Shown: in pieces, positions 54,450 to 62,139 of the stretch
How the letters are laid out: every line of letters starts with the position of its first letter
Numbering within the stretch: the first letter of the stretch is position 1
Assembly: GCF_024213375.1 (NCBI RefSeq)
Contig: NZ_JANAVJ010000005.1
Span: 62,001-126,000, forward strand
Length of the DNA stretch: 64,000 nt
Source: Paenibacillus sp. MZ04-78.2
GTDB lineage: Bacteria; Bacillota; Bacilli; Paenibacillales; NBRC-103111
Direction of reading: 5' to 3'
The notes under the pieces: generated by a model
The model's input: only the letters and a program-made list of their open reading frames with translations
Told to the model about the DNA's origin: nothing
Databases searched by the model: none
Made by a program: the position numbers and the translations under genes

Positions 54450-55601
54450 ATGACGACGAATCAAGCGATACAAGAAGAAGCGGCGACGTTTGTAACGTCG
54501 TGCTATGAAGAGTTGGGCAAAAGCGGGGAGGAAACACGTCGGCGGCTCGCGGACGTTCGGGAAGAGCTCTCCCGGCGCGGAACTTACGAGCTTACCTACG
54601 AGGAGCTTGCGCATGGCGCGAGAATGGCTTGGCGAAACAGCAACCGCTGCATCGGCAGGCTGTTTTGGCCGTCGCTAAACGTGTTTGACGAGCGAGGGCT
54701 GGAGCGGGAAGATGACATTGCGGAAGCGGTATTCCGCCATATCATCTATGGGACCAACGGCGGCATGATCAGGCCGTCGATCACGGTGTTTGCCGCAGAA
54801 ACGGACGAGCGGAGTATTCGCATCTGGAACCATCAGTTGATCCGCTATGCCGGATATGAAACCGGGAACGGAATCGTCGGCGATCCGGCCTCCGTCCGGT
54901 TCACGAAAGTTTGCATGAACCTAGGCTGGAGGGGCGCGGGCACGCCGTTCGACGTGCTGCCGCTCGTCGTCCAAGTGAACGGGCGGAAGCCACGTTGGTA
55001 TCCGATTCCCGACAATTTGGTGCTGGAGGTGCCTATTCAACACCCGGAATATGATTCGTTCGCCGGGCTGGGACTTCAATGGTACGCCGTTCCGTTTATT
55101 TCCGACATGCTGTTGGACATTGGCGGCATCCGGTATACGGCGGCGCCGTTCAACGGCTGGTACATGGGAACGGAGATCGGCGCGCGCAATTTGGCCGATC
55201 CGGACCGTTACCATATGCTGCCGAAGGTGGCCGAGCTGCTGAAGCTGGACACGTCGACCAACGTATCCCTTTGGAAGGACAGAGCGCTGGTCGAGCTGAA
55301 TGCGGCGGTTCTTCATTCCTTTAAGGCGGCAGGGGTCAGTATCATAGATCATCATACGGCGGCGGAGCAGTTCCGGCGGTTCGAGCAGCAGGAAGAGCGG
55401 AGCGGCCGCCCGCTAACCGGGGATTGGACGTGGCTGATTCCTCCGGTTTCGCCAGCGGCGACGCATATTTTCCATCGGTCCTACGACGATCGCATCGTCA
55501 AGCCGAATTATTTCCGCCAAACTTGCCCGTACGACATCATGGACGCCGACGAAGCCGGGGCTCATGCAGACCCGTCGGCTGACTCGCTGACCAGAGGCTG
55601 A
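54450..55601 (+). CDS. nos: Nitric oxide synthase, oxygenase domain only
   Basis: Bacterial NOS makes NO from L-arginine using haem and a pterin, borrowing a cellular reductase. The 383-residue protein has the proximal haem cysteine in [10 protein letters not shown] (Cys67), the substrate region with [15 protein letters not shown] and [14 protein letters not shown], and no reductase domain. The ATG at 54450 follows AGAGG; longer in-frame starts reach back across the promoter region (TATAAT at 54414) and are not credible. NO protects Bacillus against oxidative stress and some antibiotics (family knowledge). Confidence 0.96.
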   Translation: MTTNQAIQEEAATFVTSCYEELGKSGEETRRRLADVREELSRRGTYELTYEELAHGARMAWRNSNRCIGRLFWPSLNVFDERGLEREDDIAEAVFRHIIYGTNGGMIRPSITVFAAETDERSIRIWNHQLIRYAGYETGNGIVGDPASVRFTKVCMNLGWRGAGTPFDVLPLVVQVNGRKPRWYPIPDNLVLEVPIQHPEYDSFAGLGLQWYAVPFISDMLLDIGGIRYTAAPFNGWYMGTEIGARNLADPDRYHMLPKVAELLKLDTSTNVSLWKDRALVELNAAVLHSFKAAGVSIIDHHTAAEQFRRFEQQEERSGRPLTGDWTWLIPPVSPAATHIFHRSYDDRIVKPNYFRQTCPYDIMDADEAGAHADPSADSLTRG

Positions 55602-55612
55602 GGAGCGGTCAG

Positions 55613-56329
55613 ATGTCCATTTTTTATAGACCGCGGCTTTTCTTATTGTCCGGAATGGCGACGGCGCCGAATTTTATGGAAACGTTCGGAGAGCAGTTGT
55701 GCCGCACGTTGGAGGCAAGGGGATTCCAGCCCGAGTATCGGCTGCTGTTCCCTTATGGCGACTGGAGCCGGAGAACTGCGGCTCAGATGCTGGAAATTTA
55801 CCGGGATCTGCGGTTGAGACCGCAGGCGGCCGCGCGCTCGATCGGAGGCCGCAGGGCGGTAGAAGTGATCCGCAGCGTCTGCGGGAACGGCTTCCCCGTC
55901 CTGATCGGGCACAGCGGAGGGGGAGTGGCAGGCGTGCAGGCGGCCGAGCTGCTGCGCCCGGCGCTTTCCCTGCCGGATATGCTGACGGTGCAGATCGGCT
56001 CGCCGAAATGTCCGGTAAGCCCCGCAGGCCGAGAACGGGCGCTTTACATACGCGGCACCGGCGCGAAGGGCGGCGATCCGATTGCCCGGCTTGGTTCGTG
56101 GGGCGGCTGGGTAACGGAAGGCTCCAGGCTTCGTCACCGGTTCCGGTACGACCGCTTCAAGCATGCGCCGGCGTATCGGATTAACCTGGCGCTGACGGGC
56201 GGGCATCCGGATTATTTTCGCGGCCACGAGCCGTTCGTGAATCCGGACGGACGAACCAATCTGCAAATCGTCGCCGATTATACGACGAATTGGCTGCTGG
56301 AACGATGGGATTCGGAAAATGAGGCTTGA
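55613..56329 (+). CDS. Alpha/beta-hydrolase-like protein
   Basis: The 238-residue protein has a hydrolase fold pattern: LFLLSGMATAPNF near the N-terminus, the nucleophile elbow GHSGGG (about residues 98-103), and a late histidine in GHPDYF or GHEPF. The usual oxyanion loop is not obvious. It lies 11 bp after nos with GAGGAGCGG before the ATG, so the two are probably co-transcribed. The substrate is unknown. Confidence 0.78.
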   Translation: MSIFYRPRLFLLSGMATAPNFMETFGEQLCRTLEARGFQPEYRLLFPYGDWSRRTAAQMLEIYRDLRLRPQAAARSIGGRRAVEVIRSVCGNGFPVLIGHSGGGVAGVQAAELLRPALSLPDMLTVQIGSPKCPVSPAGRERALYIRGTGAKGGDPIARLGSWGGWVTEGSRLRHRFRYDRFKHAPAYRINLALTGGHPDYFRGHEPFVNPDGRTNLQIVADYTTNWLLERWDSENEA

Positions 56330-56358
56330 CATTTATTTTAAATATGTCATAATGACAT
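56326..56358 (+). promoter_or_regulatory. Promoter with palindromic operator upstream of pncA-pncB
   Basis: A consensus TTGACA (56326-56331), a 16-bp spacer and CATAAT (56348-56353) are overlapped by the palindrome ATGTCAT-A-ATGACAT (56344-56358). A further TGACAT at 56327 is inverted with respect to the ATGTCA at 56344. A repressor bound here would block the promoter. A NiaR-like niacin/NAD regulator is a natural candidate given the genes downstream (inference). Confidence 0.6.
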
Positions 56359-56421
56359 TATTGGAAGGGTAGAGTTGCCAGTCTACATCAATACAGACGT
56401 ATGGAAAGGGAAGGTGCCCTT

Positions 56422-56976
56422 ATGAAAGCTCTCGTTGTGATCGATTATACGGTCGATTTCGTTACCGGCAAACTGCCCTGCGGGCAGCCGGCGATTGATT
56501 TGGAGCAAAGAATCGCCGAATTGACGGAACGGTTTGTCGAAGGGGGCGATCTGGTCGTTATGGCCGTCGACCTTCACGAGGAAAATGACGCGTATCATCC
56601 GGAACACAAGCTGTTTCCGCCGCATAACATCCGCGGTACGGAAGGCCGCAAGCTGTACGGTCAGCTTCACGACGTCTATTCGGCGCGCCAGGACGGCATT
56701 TATTGGATGGACAAAACGAGATACAGCGCCTTCTGCGGGACGGACCTGGAGCTGCGGCTGCGGGCCCGCGGCATCGACGAGGTGCACCTGATCGGCGTCT
56801 GTACGGACATTTGCGTACTGCATACCGCCGTGGATGCCTATAATAAGGGGTATAAAATCGTTGTTCATGAGGACGCGGTCGCGAGCTTCAATCCGGCCGG
56901 ACACGAATGGGCACTGACTCATTTTCGGAACGTGCTGGGCGCCGAAGTCGTCCGCGCTGCGGATAAGAACGTCTAA
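56422..56976 (+). CDS. pncA: Nicotinamidase (PncA)
   Basis: PncA deamidates nicotinamide to nicotinic acid for NAD salvage. The 184-residue cysteine hydrolase shows the catalytic triad: Asp8 in VVIDYTVDF, the lysine in MDKTRYSAF and the cysteine in LIGVCTDICVLHT. The metal-site pattern VDLHEENDAYHPEHK contains Asp and two His. The ATG at 56422 follows AAGGTG; an ATG at 56401 is in frame but lacks a Shine-Dalgarno. It is directly followed by pncB, so the two steps are encoded together. Confidence 0.93.
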   Translation: MKALVVIDYTVDFVTGKLPCGQPAIDLEQRIAELTERFVEGGDLVVMAVDLHEENDAYHPEHKLFPPHNIRGTEGRKLYGQLHDVYSARQDGIYWMDKTRYSAFCGTDLELRLRARGIDEVHLIGVCTDICVLHTAVDAYNKGYKIVVHEDAVASFNPAGHEWALTHFRNVLGAEVVRAADKNV

Positions 56977-57000
56977 TGAAGCGAGAGGGGAACTACCACG

Positions 57001-58449
57001 ATGAGCTGCGACAATTTAACGCTTCATACGGATAAATATCAAATCAACATGATGTACGCCCACTGGTTCAACGGCTCGATGGACCGCAAGGCGGTGTTCG
57101 AGGCTTACTTCCGCAAGCTGCCATTCGGTAACGGATATGCCGTGTTTGCCGGCCTGCAGCGCATCGTCGAGTATATTCAGCACCTGCGATTCGACGAAGC
57201 GTCGATCCGCTACTTGGCGGAGCAGGAGGAGAATTACGACCCGGCCTTTCTGGAGAAGCTGCGCCAGTTCCGGTTTACCGGTTCGTTATGGTCGGTGGAG
57301 GAAGGATCGCTGGTGTTTCCGAACGAGCCGCTGATCCGGGTCGAAGCGAGCGTCTTCGAAGCGCAACTGCTGGAGACGGCGATCTTGAACTTCATGAACT
57401 ACCAGACGCTGGTCGCGACCAAGGCGTCGCGCATCCGGCAGGTCGCACCGGACGATGTGCTGATGGAATTTGGCACGCGGCGGGCCCAAGAGGCGGATGC
57501 GGCCGTATGGGGAGCACGAGCGACTTATATCGCCGGCTTCGACGCCACGTCGAACATGAGAGCGGGCATGATGTTCGGCATTCCGACGAAGGGTACGCAC
57601 GCGCACGCTTGGGTGCAGGGCCACGATTCGGAGGAAGAGGCGTTCCGGAAATTCTCGGCCGCGCTGCCTGACCAGGTCACGCTGCTGGTCGACACGTACG
57701 ATACGATCAAAAGCGGCGTGCCGCATGCGATCGAAACGGCCAAATGGCTGCAAAGTCAGGGCAAACGGATGAGGGCGATCCGGCTCGACAGCGGAGACTT
57801 GGCTTATTTGTCGAAAACGGCGCGCGCGATGCTGGACGAAGCAGGGCTGCAGGATGTCCAAATCGTCGCATCGAACGATTTGGACGAGAACATTATTTTC
57901 AACCTGAAGGCCCAAGGGGCGAGAATCGACAGCTGGGGAGTCGGCACGAAGCTGATTACGGCGGCCGACCAGCCCGCGCTGGGCGGTGTGTACAAGCTGG
58001 TCGCCCGCGAGCGGGAGGACGGTTTCATACCGGTCATCAAAATTTCGGGCAACCCGGAAAAAGTGACGACGCCGGGGATTAAGGACGTCTACCGCATCGT
58101 CAATCGCGAGACCAACAAGGCGATGGCGGACTATATCGCCCTGACGGACGAAGACGATGTACAGCAAGGCAAGCCGCTGAAGCTGTTCGACCCGGTGCAC
58201 ACTTATATTTCGAAAACGGTGGAGCAATACGAAGCGCAGCCGATGCTTCGGCCGATTTTTGTAAATGGCAAGCAGGTGTACGAGTTGCCTGCGCTGGAGA
58301 CGATTCGCAAGCATCACCGGAAGCAGCTGACCTTATTCTGGCCGGAATATTTGCGCAAGCTGAATCCGGAAGTGTATCCTGTTAACCTGAGCCCTGAAGC
58401 TTGGTACCAGAAGATGTCGCTGATTCGGATTCGCAAGCATAAAGAATAG
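57001..58449 (+). CDS. pncB: Nicotinate phosphoribosyltransferase
   Basis: PncB converts nicotinic acid to nicotinate mononucleotide with PRPP and ATP. The 482-residue protein has the family pattern: TDKYQINMMYAHW start, FEAYFRKLPF, EFGTRRAQEADAAVWGARA, MFGIPTKGTHAHAWV with the phosphorylated-histidine region, and RLDSGDLAYLSK. The ATG follows GAGAGGGG. It lies 24 bp after pncA in one operon and ends before a terminator. Confidence 0.97.
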   Translation: MSCDNLTLHTDKYQINMMYAHWFNGSMDRKAVFEAYFRKLPFGNGYAVFAGLQRIVEYIQHLRFDEASIRYLAEQEENYDPAFLEKLRQFRFTGSLWSVEEGSLVFPNEPLIRVEASVFEAQLLETAILNFMNYQTLVATKASRIRQVAPDDVLMEFGTRRAQEADAAVWGARATYIAGFDATSNMRAGMMFGIPTKGTHAHAWVQGHDSEEEAFRKFSAALPDQVTLLVDTYDTIKSGVPHAIETAKWLQSQGKRMRAIRLDSGDLAYLSKTARAMLDEAGLQDVQIVASNDLDENIIFNLKAQGARIDSWGVGTKLITAADQPALGGVYKLVAREREDGFIPVIKISGNPEKVTTPGIKDVYRIVNRETNKAMADYIALTDEDDVQQGKPLKLFDPVHTYISKTVEQYEAQPMLRPIFVNGKQVYELPALETIRKHHRKQLTLFWPEYLRKLNPEVYPVNLSPEAWYQKMSLIRIRKHKE

Positions 58450-58475
58450 GACGGCGTACGCGCCGCTTTCTTATC

Positions 58476-58502
58476 GGAGCCTGAAATGTCGGGCTCCTTT
58501 TT
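58476..58502 (+). terminator. Intrinsic terminator after pncB
   Basis: GGAGCC pairs with GGCTCC around a 10-nt loop and is followed by TTTTTG. A smaller GGCG/CGCC hairpin with a CTTTCTT tail lies just before it (58452-58471). Confidence 0.85.
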
Positions 58503-58633
58503 GCATGCTTGCCCCTCACGTTCTCAGCAGCCGCCGGCGAGTTGGATGTATGCCTTCGTACGTCAGCTGACTCTATTCCCCGCACTTTGCTCTGATGCTG
58601 TTTTCATACATATAGATACACTTAAAAAACACA

Positions 58634-58662
58634 TTGATCATGTAACATAGTTTTGATACAGT
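58634..58662 (+). promoter_or_regulatory. Sigma-A-type promoter of the PucR-family gene
   Basis: TTGATC (58634-58639), a 17-bp spacer and TACAGT (58657-58662) in an AT-rich stretch. Confidence 0.5.
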
Positions 58663-58733
58663 TTGTTGCATGGAAAGACGTCCAATTCGAGTCACATTCG
58701 CCCAAAAGACCATTCAGGAGGTGAAGAAACGAA

Positions 58734-60320
58734 ATGAACATCACCGTCGAACAAATGCTGTCCATCTATCCGTTGTCCGAAGGAAAGCTTGTTGCCGGAC
58801 AAAGCGGCGCGTCGCGCCTCGTCAAATCGGTTAAAGTCATGGATACGCCGGATATTGCTGATTGTATCAGGGAAGGGGAGATGGTATTCACGACCGCTTA
58901 TTTGATGAAAGACGTCCCGTATGATGCTATTTCTCTGCTTCGCAGGCTAAACCAATGCCGCTCGGCCGGACTCGGAATTAAGACTGGCCGCTTGTGGGAC
59001 AAAGTGCCCGAGCCGATCCTCGAAGAAGCCAATCGCCTCGATTTCCCTCTGATCGAATTGCCTTACGAATGTTTTTTTTCCGACCAGATGAACGAACTGC
59101 TTCATATTGAAATGCAATATCATACGCAAATTCTTCACAGCGTGCTCGACAAACAAAAGAGATTGATGCAATTCGCGCTTAGGCCGGATCGAATCGATCA
59201 TTTTTTTCAGAAGCTTCTGGGTATTTTAGGATATCCGATCGCCGTTGCCGGTTCCCGCGGTCAAGTCATATTCAATGCGACTTCTTTCGGAGCTTCGCAG
59301 TTGCTGCACGGCTGGACGTGGGAGAAAGAAGCACAGTGGGCGTTTGTGGAAGAGAGCCGATGTTTTCGCGTTCCCCTGAAAGAGCATGACGAGTGTATCG
59401 GCTATATGGTCATTTTTCCGGAGAATTCCCACCGGGTTGAAGTGGAGGAAGAGTTGTTTCTGCAAACCGCCGAGATCATTTCGTATCATATGGGAGCAAT
59501 CCTCAATGAATATCGAAACCATGCCGCACAAAACGATCTGGGGTTGCTGCTGAGCCGGTATTTGCGGGGGAGTGGTACGATCGAAGCGCTGACAGAAGAA
59601 GCGGCCCGGCGGGGGATTCCGCTGTTGCAAGGCGCGTATCGCGGTCTGCTCTCCATAATATCTCCGGATACGGGACATAGGGAGAAGGATACGCTGCTGC
59701 GGAATATCCGCGAGGAGATGCAGTATCACCCGGAGCTCAAGGAGATGGCCGTAATTCATTTTTCCATTCAGGAGGGCTTGTTTTCCGTCTTTCTGGTCGA
59801 TGCTCCGGGGGCCGACGGGAAGCTGAACGACTTGCTGCGCACCTGTCTGCGCGGGGTGCTGCAGGAGGACGGCGGCACTCCGCTTCGGATCTGTATCAGC
59901 AATAAGAAGAACAGGCCAGACCAACTGCGGGATGCTTACAATGAATGCTTGGAGACGTCCCGGCTGGCTGACCGGCTCGACATTCGGGAAGCCGTGGTGC
60001 AGTTCGGGGCGGTCGAGCTCGCGTATTTGTTCCAGTATGTCCCCAGGGAGCATATGCAGACATACGTCAACGAGGTGCTGGAAATGCTCTTGAAGAAGGA
60101 CCCGGAATATTCACAGGAAATGCTGCGTACGCTGGAAACGTTTATGGAGAACGACGGGCAAGTGAATGAGACGGCCAAGCAGCTGCTGATTCACCGCAAC
60201 ACAGTGGCTTACCGGCTGGAGAAGGTCGGCGAGCTGCTGGAGGTCGATTACAAAAAAGTTAACGATCTGCTTCGCTTGAAGCTGGCATTTACTTTTAGAC
60301 AAATGCTTAAACCGATGTAA
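58734..60320 (+). CDS. PucR-family transcriptional regulator
   Basis: The 528-residue protein has an N-terminal PucR domain (VEQMLSIYPLSEGKLVAGQSG...EGEMVFTTAYLM), a central GGDEF-like/CdaR region, and a C-terminal helix-turn-helix (TLETFMENDGQVNETAKQLLIHRNTVAYRLEKVGELL). PucR of B. subtilis activates purine catabolism; relatives control amine or other nitrogen pathways. No catabolic genes are adjacent on this side, so the target is unknown. AGGAGGTGA precedes the ATG. Confidence 0.93.
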   Translation: MNITVEQMLSIYPLSEGKLVAGQSGASRLVKSVKVMDTPDIADCIREGEMVFTTAYLMKDVPYDAISLLRRLNQCRSAGLGIKTGRLWDKVPEPILEEANRLDFPLIELPYECFFSDQMNELLHIEMQYHTQILHSVLDKQKRLMQFALRPDRIDHFFQKLLGILGYPIAVAGSRGQVIFNATSFGASQLLHGWTWEKEAQWAFVEESRCFRVPLKEHDECIGYMVIFPENSHRVEVEEELFLQTAEIISYHMGAILNEYRNHAAQNDLGLLLSRYLRGSGTIEALTEEAARRGIPLLQGAYRGLLSIISPDTGHREKDTLLRNIREEMQYHPELKEMAVIHFSIQEGLFSVFLVDAPGADGKLNDLLRTCLRGVLQEDGGTPLRICISNKKNRPDQLRDAYNECLETSRLADRLDIREAVVQFGAVELAYLFQYVPREHMQTYVNEVLEMLLKKDPEYSQEMLRTLETFMENDGQVNETAKQLLIHRNTVAYRLEKVGELLEVDYKKVNDLLRLKLAFTFRQMLKPM

Positions 60321-60392
60321 AACGTCTCGCCATTTCGTTGAAAGGGGGCTGCTGTAGAGCAGGTACGGGCTTCGAGGGTGTGAAGGATTTAC

Positions 60393-60422
60393 TTGACATA
60401 TTTTAGCGGGAAGGCTTACAAT
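60393..60422 (+). promoter_or_regulatory. Sigma-A promoter of the riboswitch transcript
   Basis: A consensus TTGACA (60393-60398), an 18-bp spacer and TACAAT (60417-60422); transcription would begin near 60430, just ahead of the aptamer. Confidence 0.7.
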
Positions 60423-60439
60423 TTTATCAAGCGCCGCTT

Positions 60440-60555
60440 GCGGGGCAAGGACGCAGAAGACATCTTTACTGAGAAAGGCAAACCTGTTGAAAAGCGGGGA
60501 CGCAAAGCTCCGGGTCTAAGGCATAAGTCATGCGATGACGGCCGAGCCGCCAAAG
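60440..60555 (+). ncRNA. Cyclic di-GMP-I (GEMM-I) riboswitch
   Basis: The core signature of the class is readable: GGCAAACC (from 60477), a GAAA tetraloop in TGTTGAAAAGC, GGGGACGCAAAGCTCCGGG, the tetraloop-receptor-like CTAAGG, and the closing GACGGCCGAGCCGCC (to 60551). The order and spacing match the known cyclic di-GMP-I aptamer; the last loop is slightly short. A promoter lies directly upstream. Downstream is an inverted repeat CTTAAACG/CGTTTAAG (60566-60592) with no U run, so the expression platform is not clear. The next well-supported gene is the Crh-like one at 60758. Confidence 0.85.
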
Positions 60556-60757
60556 AGGGATGCAGCTTAAACGTACGCTATTTCCGTTTAAGATTGCGGG
60601 GCTATTTGTTATGCACTGCAAGAATAAGTGGAGAAATGTACGTATTTTCCCGGTTAAGGAAGAAGATAGGCATGCAAACGGTTTCCCCTCCTTGGAATTG
60701 CAGTATAATACAGTAAATTTTATATACTCTTTCCACTAAAAGTACCGGAGGCGTATC

Positions 60758-61024
60758 ATGCGAGTTCATGAAATTGTTATTTCCGATGATCTGCGGCCCG
60801 AATATTTGCAGCAAATCGTTCAGTATGCGAACCAATACCGTTCTGACATCAAGATCCGTTTCGAGGCGGAGTGTATGCAGCTCGATGCCAAGAGCATCCT
60901 CGGGATGATGCTCATTCCGATCCGGCGCGGGACGAAATTGACAATCCAGACGAAAGGCGCTGACGAAGAGGAAGCGATCGAGATGATGAGCCATATGCTG
61001 GAGAACAAGGAGCGTCAAGTATGA
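60758..61024 (+). CDS. HPr/Crh-like protein lacking the His15 motif
   Basis: The 88-residue product aligns with HPr and Crh: the LDAKSILGMM block puts a serine at residue 46, exactly the regulatory Ser46, and GADEEEAIEMMSHML matches the C-terminal helix. The phosphotransfer motif G-[IL]-H-A-R-P is absent (here SDDLRPEYL), so it cannot carry PEP-derived phosphate. B. subtilis Crh likewise lacks His15 and acts only through Ser46 with CcpA. The ATG follows CGGAGG. A TATAAT at 60704 might give it its own promoter, or it may belong to the riboswitch transcript. Confidence 0.83.
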   Translation: MRVHEIVISDDLRPEYLQQIVQYANQYRSDIKIRFEAECMQLDAKSILGMMLIPIRRGTKLTIQTKGADEEEAIEMMSHMLENKERQV

Positions 61025-61081
61025 TCTTGGGAATGGAGGAAGCGGCCGAAGGTTTTGTATGAATTCCAATATAGTTGACGC

Positions 61082-61110
61082 ATCCCCGTCTGTCCCGGCG
61101 GGGATTTCTT
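61082..61110 (+). terminator. Intrinsic terminator after the Crh-like gene
   Basis: ATCCCCG pairs perfectly with CGGGGAT and is followed by TTCTT. Confidence 0.7.
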
Positions 61111-61213
61111 GCGTACGGGGACCCTTTGTCGTTCACATCCAGTTTATATTTTTGTTGTATTGTAAGTCCTGGTTGAAGGAAGTTGAACATCAGAAAGGCG
61201 GTTGACGAAGCAG

Positions 61214-61888
61214 ATGAGTAGAATCATGGTTGTCGATGACGATCCGCATATCCGCGAGCTGGTTAAAGTATGCTTGCGTCAGGAAGGCTTTACGGTGCAA
61301 GAAGCTGCCCATGGGCAGGAAGCGCTCGACAAGCTGGAATCGTTCAAGGCGGATTTGGTCATTCTCGATATTATGATGCCGCATATGGACGGTTGGGAAC
61401 TGTGCCGTCAGCTTCGGCAGCTTTCCGATGTGCCGCTGCTCATGCTGACGGCGATCAGTGAGACGAAGCAGAAGGTCAAGGGCTTCGAGCTCGGCACGGA
61501 CGATTATCTCGTGAAACCGTTCGAACCGGCAGAGCTGATCGTCCGCGTGAAGGCGCTGCTGAAGCGGTACCGGATCGCTTCGTCGCAGACGCTGCAGGTC
61601 GGCGAACTGACGATGAACCGTCTCACGTATGAGCTTTCCGTAGGGCAGGGAGATATCACGCTTCCGCTCAAGGAATTCGAGCTGCTGTTCAAGCTGGCCA
61701 GTTACCCCGGTAAAACGTTCTCGCGCGATCAGTTGATCGAAGACATCTGGGGCTACGACTATGACGGAGGCGAGCGGACCGTCGATGTTCATGTGAACCG
61801 CCTTCGCGAACGGTTTCCCGAGGAACGGCACTCGTTCAGGATCAGCACGATCCGGGGGCTCGGCTACCGGTTGGAGTTGCGGACATAG
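61214..61888 (+). CDS. OmpR-family response regulator
   Basis: The 224-residue protein has a receiver domain with the acidic pocket VDDDPH, the phospho-acceptor Asp52 in LVILDIMMPHMDG and the lysine in YLVKPF, then a winged-helix domain (LPLKEFELLFKLASYPGKTFSRDQLIEDIWG...VDVHVNRLRERF). It resembles HssR-like regulators. I placed the start at ATG 61214; a TTG at 61202 in the same frame would add four residues. No histidine kinase follows, so it is an orphan here. Confidence 0.92.
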   Translation: MSRIMVVDDDPHIRELVKVCLRQEGFTVQEAAHGQEALDKLESFKADLVILDIMMPHMDGWELCRQLRQLSDVPLLMLTAISETKQKVKGFELGTDDYLVKPFEPAELIVRVKALLKRYRIASSQTLQVGELTMNRLTYELSVGQGDITLPLKEFELLFKLASYPGKTFSRDQLIEDIWGYDYDGGERTVDVHVNRLRERFPEERHSFRISTIRGLGYRLELRT

Positions 61889-61898
61889 AGAGAGGCTT

Positions 61899-62139
61899 GC
61901 GGAGAACGAATTCGATTTAAAAGTAGCCGAAGCCCTCTGCCGCAGGGATTTCCCGCATGGCGTATATCATATCGAGCAATTGTTCGAGCTGGGCGATATG
62001 CGCGATTGGCTGGCGAAGGAAGCGACTGTCGAGATGCGTTTGGACGGAAAAGGAACACTATCCAGAGACCAACCGCTGTGATAAAATTACCTATTATCAG
62101 AACGGCTACGGAATTTGGATACCAGAGTGGAAGGACAGG
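61899..62139 (+). pseudogene. Broken small gene of unknown family
   Basis: A frame at 61899-62081 encodes a 59-residue acidic, protein-like sequence (FDLKVAEALC, FPHGVYHIEQLFELGDMR, DWLAKEATVEMRL) with good codon third positions but no start codon; GCG stands at 61899, a few bases after GAGAGAGG, where a start would be expected. It stops at TGA 62079. The coding look continues in the next frame (KITYYQNGYGIWIPEW) to the start of the phosphatase gene, so a single-base shift near 62078 is likely. I do not recognise the family. Confidence 0.5.

Noticed and set aside
60393-60716. Open reading frame of 107 codons across the riboswitch
   Set aside because: It begins in the -35 of the promoter and runs through the conserved aptamer core. 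The product is Arg/Lys-rich with no Shine-Dalgarno.
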